A stretch of DNA of 8,935 nt from Bdellovibrionales bacterium (lineage in GTDB: Bacteria; Bdellovibrionota; Bdellovibrionia; Bdellovibrionales; Bdellovibrionaceae), in NCBI GenBank assembly GCA_027320785.1, contig DAHVKR010000029.1, forward strand, positions 1-8,935, given 5' to 3'. A program made the position numbers and the translations under genes. The notes below the pieces were generated by a model. The model searched no databases and was not told the origin of the DNA. It saw only the letters and a program-made list of their open reading frames with translations. Positions 5,668 through 8,935 of this stretch are shown here, piece by piece. The stretch's first letter is position 1. Each line of letters starts with the position of its first letter.

Positions 5668-8561
5668 GAGCCTTCAATGTACCGCTTAAGGAACTGTCCC
5701 GTCAGGCTTTTTTTCACTTTTATGATGTCCGCAGGGGCTCCTTGGGCCACTATTGTGCCCCCTTTTTGCCCAGCCTCGGGCCCTAAATCCACAATATAGT
5801 CTGCTTGGCGAATCACATCTTGATTGTGCTCGACTAGAATAACGCTGCTGCCGCCTTCTATGAGCTTATTGAGGACTCGCATTAATAGATCAATTTCTTT
5901 AAAATGAAGACCTGTTGTCGGCTCGTCCAAAATGTAGAGGGTAGATTTTTGATGTGAATCTGCGAGCTCTTTGGCGATTTTTAGCCTCTGAGATTCTCCT
6001 CCGCTGAGTGAATTGGCTGGCTGGCCAAGTTGGATGTAATCAAGACCCACTTCTTTTAAAACGCTTAAGGGTTTTCGAACATTTGGATGAGCGACAAAAA
6101 AGTCGAGAGCTTCTTTGATGGTCATAGAAAGAATTTGTGAAATATTTTTACCGTAGAGCTGAACATCTAATACTTCAGAGCGGAATTTTTTGCCATCGCA
6201 AACATCGCAGGGAATAATCACATTATCCATAAACATCATGTCAATCTCTTCAAAACCTGTTCCCTTGCATGAGGGACAGCGCCCGCCATCGACATTTAAG
6301 CTAAAAGTTCCGGGAGTATAACCACGAGATTTAGATTCAGGTGTGGCGGCCATGAGATTTCGAATAGCATCGTAGGCCTTCATGTACGTGACGGGATTAG
6401 AACGCGCTGATTTTCCAATGGGCCCTTGGTCAATTAAAACAACATTCTTGAGATTTTCTGCCCCCTCGAGAGAGCCGTAATCTTGTGAGGATAAAAATTC
6501 AATTTCAAGTTTGCGGGCCAAAGCAGGATAAAGAGTTTTTGTGACAAGAGTAGATTTTCCAGAACCACTGACGCCTGTTACAACAACTAAGCGATGCAAA
6601 GGAAAAGTTACGTCAAGATTTTTGAGGTTATGTCCAGAGGCACCCCGAAGAACAAGTCGATATTTATGTTGGTCGATATTAACGGGCCGAGGCTCTTTTA
6701 AAGCATGATGTTTTTTTCCAGGCTTAACGAAGGCCGCCGTTAGAGAGTCCGAGGATTTAAAAAATTGTTTTGTATCGCCAGCGAATACAACCTGGCCCCC
6801 AAAAGACCCCGAGCCAGGACCCATTTCAATGATATGCTCACTGTTTTGGATGACATCATGATCGTGCTCGACCACAACAAGTGTGTTTCCAAGTTCTTTG
6901 AGCTCCTTTAGGATGCTGATCAGACGATCATTATCTCGTGGATGAAGGCCCACAGTCGGCTCGTCAAGTACATAAAGAGTTTGGGAAAGACCCATTCCCA
7001 ATTGATTCGCCAGAATTAGTCGCTGATACTCTCCACCCGAGAGGGTTCGAGTTTCGCGATCAAGAGAAAGATAATGTACACCGACTCTCATTAAAAAACT
7101 AAGACGAGAACGAAGCTGCTTCAGAACCTCAGGAACGGTTTCTTCCTGCTGAGGTGATAGTTTGAGCTTTTCAAACCAATCATGAAGAGACTCTAAGGTC
7201 ATTTTGCAAAGCTGATGGATGTTCTTTCCGTTAATTAATATATGATCTACTTCAGGGCGAAGGCGTGAGCCTTTGCATGTGGGGCAAACAGAGCCACTTC
7301 GATAGCGAGCAATAAAAACTCGCACATGCATTTTATATTTTATTTGTTCGAGATACTCGAAGAGTCCTTTAACACCAAAGAAATCAGCATTTCCATTCCA
7401 AATCAAATCTCTCTGCGATGGAGGAAGGTCTGACCAGGGTGTTGTGAGGCTAATCTTTTTCTTTTTGCAAAAGGCGAAGAGAGCTTTTTTGTCCGTTGCC
7501 GCAGAGGGCATGGTGAAAGGATTCAGGGCACCTTGCTGGATGCTGAGGTTCGGATTCGGGACGACCTTACTTTCATCCAAAGCTAAAACATTTCCAAATC
7601 CCTTACAGGTCGGACAGGCGCCAAGTGGAGAATTAAAACTAAAGAGTCGAGAGGTAATATGGGGAGGTGTCCAACCACACTCGGGACAGGCTGGCTCTTC
7701 GCTGATTGGAATAAGCTCTCCCGTTGCAAGAAATAGTGAGCACTTTCGCGTTGTTGTCAGAGTATTATATTTGAGACTGGCTTCATAGGCTTGTTGGATT
7801 GAGTCCGCCAGGCGACCGCGGTCTTCAGAGTTAAAGGCAAGTCGATCAATAACCAAATAAAATGTTGAACTGGGAAGCCCTTTTTTTATTAAAGCCGGAT
7901 CACTAATTTCGAGGAACTCACCTTCTGGGTGTTTTAAGTGAGGATGCTCAATATCGGGCGACCCCTTTTTTTTTGTTTTTTTGCCAGCGGTCTTTCGGGT
8001 CGCTTTTTGGGGAAGAGCGGGAGTCCATATTCGAAGATAGCCATCTTGTAAAAGAAGCGAGTGGAGTTTTTTTCCTTCCGCGAGACGACCTTCCTCAGGA
8101 ATTTCAACCAAAAGAGTTCCACGCTGCCCCGAGTATTTTGTCAGGATACGGTCGGTGGCTTCTGTCACGGTTTGTTTTTCTGCAGGAATGTGGTGTGTGG
8201 GGCAATGCGGAACCCCAACCTTCTCAAAAAGTAAACGAAGATAATCAACAAGCTCGGCTGTTGTTCCTACTGTGGAACGGCTACTTTTCACGGTGTTTTT
8301 TTGTTCAATAGAAATACTGGGTGGAATATTTTGAACACCCTCAATATCAGGCTTAGGAGCTTTGTTTAAAAACTGACGAGCATAATTAGACATGCTTTCG
8401 ATAAAGCGACGCTGGCCCTCGGCAAAGAGAGTTTCGAAGGCCAAAGAACTTTTACCAGAACCAGAGGGGCCACACACGACAGTGAAAGAGCCCAACGGGA
8501 TTTTCACTTCGATGTTTTTTAAGTTATTTTGCTTCACCCCCCAAAGGTGAATGTCTGCCAT
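5664..8561 (-). CDS. uvrA: UvrA-family excinuclease ABC subunit A (divergent form)
   Basis: The 965-residue protein is close to normal UvrA length and carries both ATPase modules. Module I has Walker A GPSGSGKS (31-38), signature LSGGEYQR (507-514) and YVLDEP (530-535); module II has GVSGSGKS (663-670), LSGGESQR (852-859) and YILDEP (876-881). Zinc-binding pairs are CPEC/CPTC (292-319) and CPSC/CDVC (762-788), and CPTC at 426-429 is also present. UvrA dimers find bulky DNA lesions and load UvrB for nucleotide excision repair. It departs from the E. coli type: the RKGE motif of the UvrB-binding domain reads EEGRLAEG; a Lys-rich stretch (about 181-216) is inserted there; the NMERRYKET region reads EQIKYKMHV; and EMHFLPD becomes IDMMFMDN. 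It may be the housekeeping UvrA of a distant lineage or a second paralogue. ATG 8561 has AGGA six bases upstream and overlaps the preceding TAA by one base. Confidence 0.93.
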   Translation of the reverse strand: MADIHLWGVKQNNLKNIEVKIPLGSFTVVCGPSGSGKSSLAFETLFAEGQRRFIESMSNYARQFLNKAPKPDIEGVQNIPPSISIEQKNTVKSSRSTVGTTAELVDYLRLLFEKVGVPHCPTHHIPAEKQTVTEATDRILTKYSGQRGTLLVEIPEEGRLAEGKKLHSLLLQDGYLRIWTPALPQKATRKTAGKKTKKKGSPDIEHPHLKHPEGEFLEISDPALIKKGLPSSTFYLVIDRLAFNSEDRGRLADSIQQAYEASLKYNTLTTTRKCSLFLATGELIPISEEPACPECGWTPPHITSRLFSFNSPLGACPTCKGFGNVLALDESKVVPNPNLSIQQGALNPFTMPSAATDKKALFAFCKKKKISLTTPWSDLPPSQRDLIWNGNADFFGVKGLFEYLEQIKYKMHVRVFIARYRSGSVCPTCKGSRLRPEVDHILINGKNIHQLCKMTLESLHDWFEKLKLSPQQEETVPEVLKQLRSRLSFLMRVGVHYLSLDRETRTLSGGEYQRLILANQLGMGLSQTLYVLDEPTVGLHPRDNDRLISILKELKELGNTLVVVEHDHDVIQNSEHIIEMGPGSGSFGGQVVFAGDTKQFFKSSDSLTAAFVKPGKKHHALKEPRPVNIDQHKYRLVLRGASGHNLKNLDVTFPLHRLVVVTGVSGSGKSTLVTKTLYPALARKLEIEFLSSQDYGSLEGAENLKNVVLIDQGPIGKSARSNPVTYMKAYDAIRNLMAATPESKSRGYTPGTFSLNVDGGRCPSCKGTGFEEIDMMFMDNVIIPCDVCDGKKFRSEVLDVQLYGKNISQILSMTIKEALDFFVAHPNVRKPLSVLKEVGLDYIQLGQPANSLSGGESQRLKIAKELADSHQKSTLYILDEPTTGLHFKEIDLLMRVLNKLIEGGSSVILVEHNQDVIRQADYIVDLGPEAGQKGGTIVAQGAPADIIKVKKSLTGQFLKRYIEGS
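7965..8006 (-). other. A7-C-A9-G4 tract coding a lysine-rich linker in UvrA
   Basis: In the minus-strand message an A7 run (7982-7976), one C and an A9 run (7974-7966) followed by G4 encode KKTKKKG within a basic stretch (residues about 186-200). Runs of nine A can cause transcript slippage in bacteria. Gain of one A would bring in TGA at 7950-7948, and loss of one A would bring in TAA at 7936-7934. Either would truncate UvrA near residue 205-210. The tract is visible; slippage itself is inference. Confidence 0.5.
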
Positions 8562-8935
8562 TAGAAATCCTGCTTTAAGAAGTCACTGTTTTCTTGCTCT
8601 ATGTTGGAGCTTGTTGTGGGTTCAGTACCCTCTAAGTAGGCTTGTCTTGCAACATTTTTCGATTCTGCGTTGGCAAGCTTACCTGTGTCTCCATCAATAT
8701 TGGCAAACACAATACCGTCCGGCACAGGTAATGTCATCTGAGGAAGTTGCTCATGGGCGCTTTTCATATAATCCACCCATATAGGAAGAGCTGAGCGACC
8801 ACCGACTTCTCCACGACCCAGGCTGCGCTCTTTATCGAAGCCCACCCAAACGCCTGCTGAAATCTGAGCTGTATAACCAATAAACCACGCGTCATAGTAA
8901 CCATTGGAAGTTCCAGTTTTTCCCGCCACATCACG
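8561..8935 (-). CDS. mrcA: Class A penicillin-binding protein, PBP1A type (C-terminal part only)
   Basis: Only the last 124 codons are inside the window; the gene enters from the right edge. The visible part opens with RDVAGKTGTSNGYYDAWF, which holds the KTGT motif (third active-site motif of the penicilloyl-serine transpeptidase domain) and the following DAWF-GYT strand. AGVWVGFD and GGRSALPIWVDYM follow, the usual tail of the PBP1A transpeptidase domain, and then PVPDGIVFANID--TG, common in PBP1A/MrcA C-termini. Such proteins polymerise and cross-link peptidoglycan in the periplasm, anchored by an N-terminal membrane helix that would lie outside the window. The last 30 residues are polar, acidic and look disordered. 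The stop TAA (8563-8561) shares its final base with the uvrA ATG, so the genes are probably one transcript. A PBP1B or PBP1C identity is less likely given the motif wording. Confidence 0.88.
   Translation of the reverse strand, partial: RDVAGKTGTSNGYYDAWFIGYTAQISAGVWVGFDKERSLGRGEVGGRSALPIWVDYMKSAHEQLPQMTLPVPDGIVFANIDGDTGKLANAESKNVARQAYLEGTEPTTSSNIEQENSDFLKQDF

Noticed and set aside
7973..8311. Plus-strand open frame of 112 codons opposite uvrA
   Set aside because: It lies wholly antisense to conserved UvrA sequence; its composition follows from the opposite strand and no motif is visible.
8551..8784. Plus-strand open frame opposite the PBP/uvrA junction
   Set aside because: It is antisense to the conserved PBP1A tail and shows no independent coding signal.

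Overview
The window is almost fully coding and every supported gene lies on the minus strand, so transcription runs from position 8935 down to 1. It looks like chromosomal core DNA of a Gram-negative bacterium: a class A penicillin-binding protein, an MsbA-type ABC exporter and the AmgK/MurU peptidoglycan-recycling pair. Base composition is roughly low-to-mid 40s % GC by eye. Protein style and the abundance of sigma-54 regulator-type sequence suggest a deltaproteobacterium-like lineage, perhaps Bdellovibrionota. That is an inference; no rRNA or species marker is present. I see no tRNA, rRNA, CRISPR array, insertion sequence or phage gene.

Region A (8935-3937) is a tightly packed gene string: the 3' end of a PBP1A-type gene, a divergent uvrA, and an MsbA-like ABC exporter. 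The PBP stop and uvrA start share a base (TAATG). The uvrA stop and exporter start overlap by four bases (ATGA). Co-transcription and translational coupling are likely. The three products act in wall synthesis, DNA repair and lipid/drug export, so the grouping is not obviously one pathway.

Region B (3936-2142) starts with a 139-base gap that has no convincing terminator but holds a cluster of TGAC/GTCA half-sites. It is followed by a sigma-54-dependent activator (PocR-like sensor, intact AAA+, Fis-type HTH). A rho-independent terminator at about 2142-2175 follows; its wobble pairs form only in minus-strand RNA.

Region C (2034-1) looks like a separate operon: an unrecognised protein, a 341-codon amgK-type sugar kinase, and the first 46 codons of a sugar-1-phosphate nucleotidyltransferase (murU-like). 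Together the kinase and nucleotidyltransferase would turn recovered MurNAc into UDP-MurNAc. The first protein is the most interesting item. After a GAF-like segment, its C-terminal half can be lined up with an NtrC-type AAA+ domain in which the Walker A residues, the GAFTGA region and the arginine-finger motif are gone and no DNA-binding domain follows. It therefore looks like a pseudo-ATPase derived from a sigma-54 activator, encoded next to an intact one.

Other points worth attention are a lysine-rich insertion in UvrA encoded by an A7-C-A9 tract (a possible slippage site) and a five-cysteine pattern in the PocR-like sensor.
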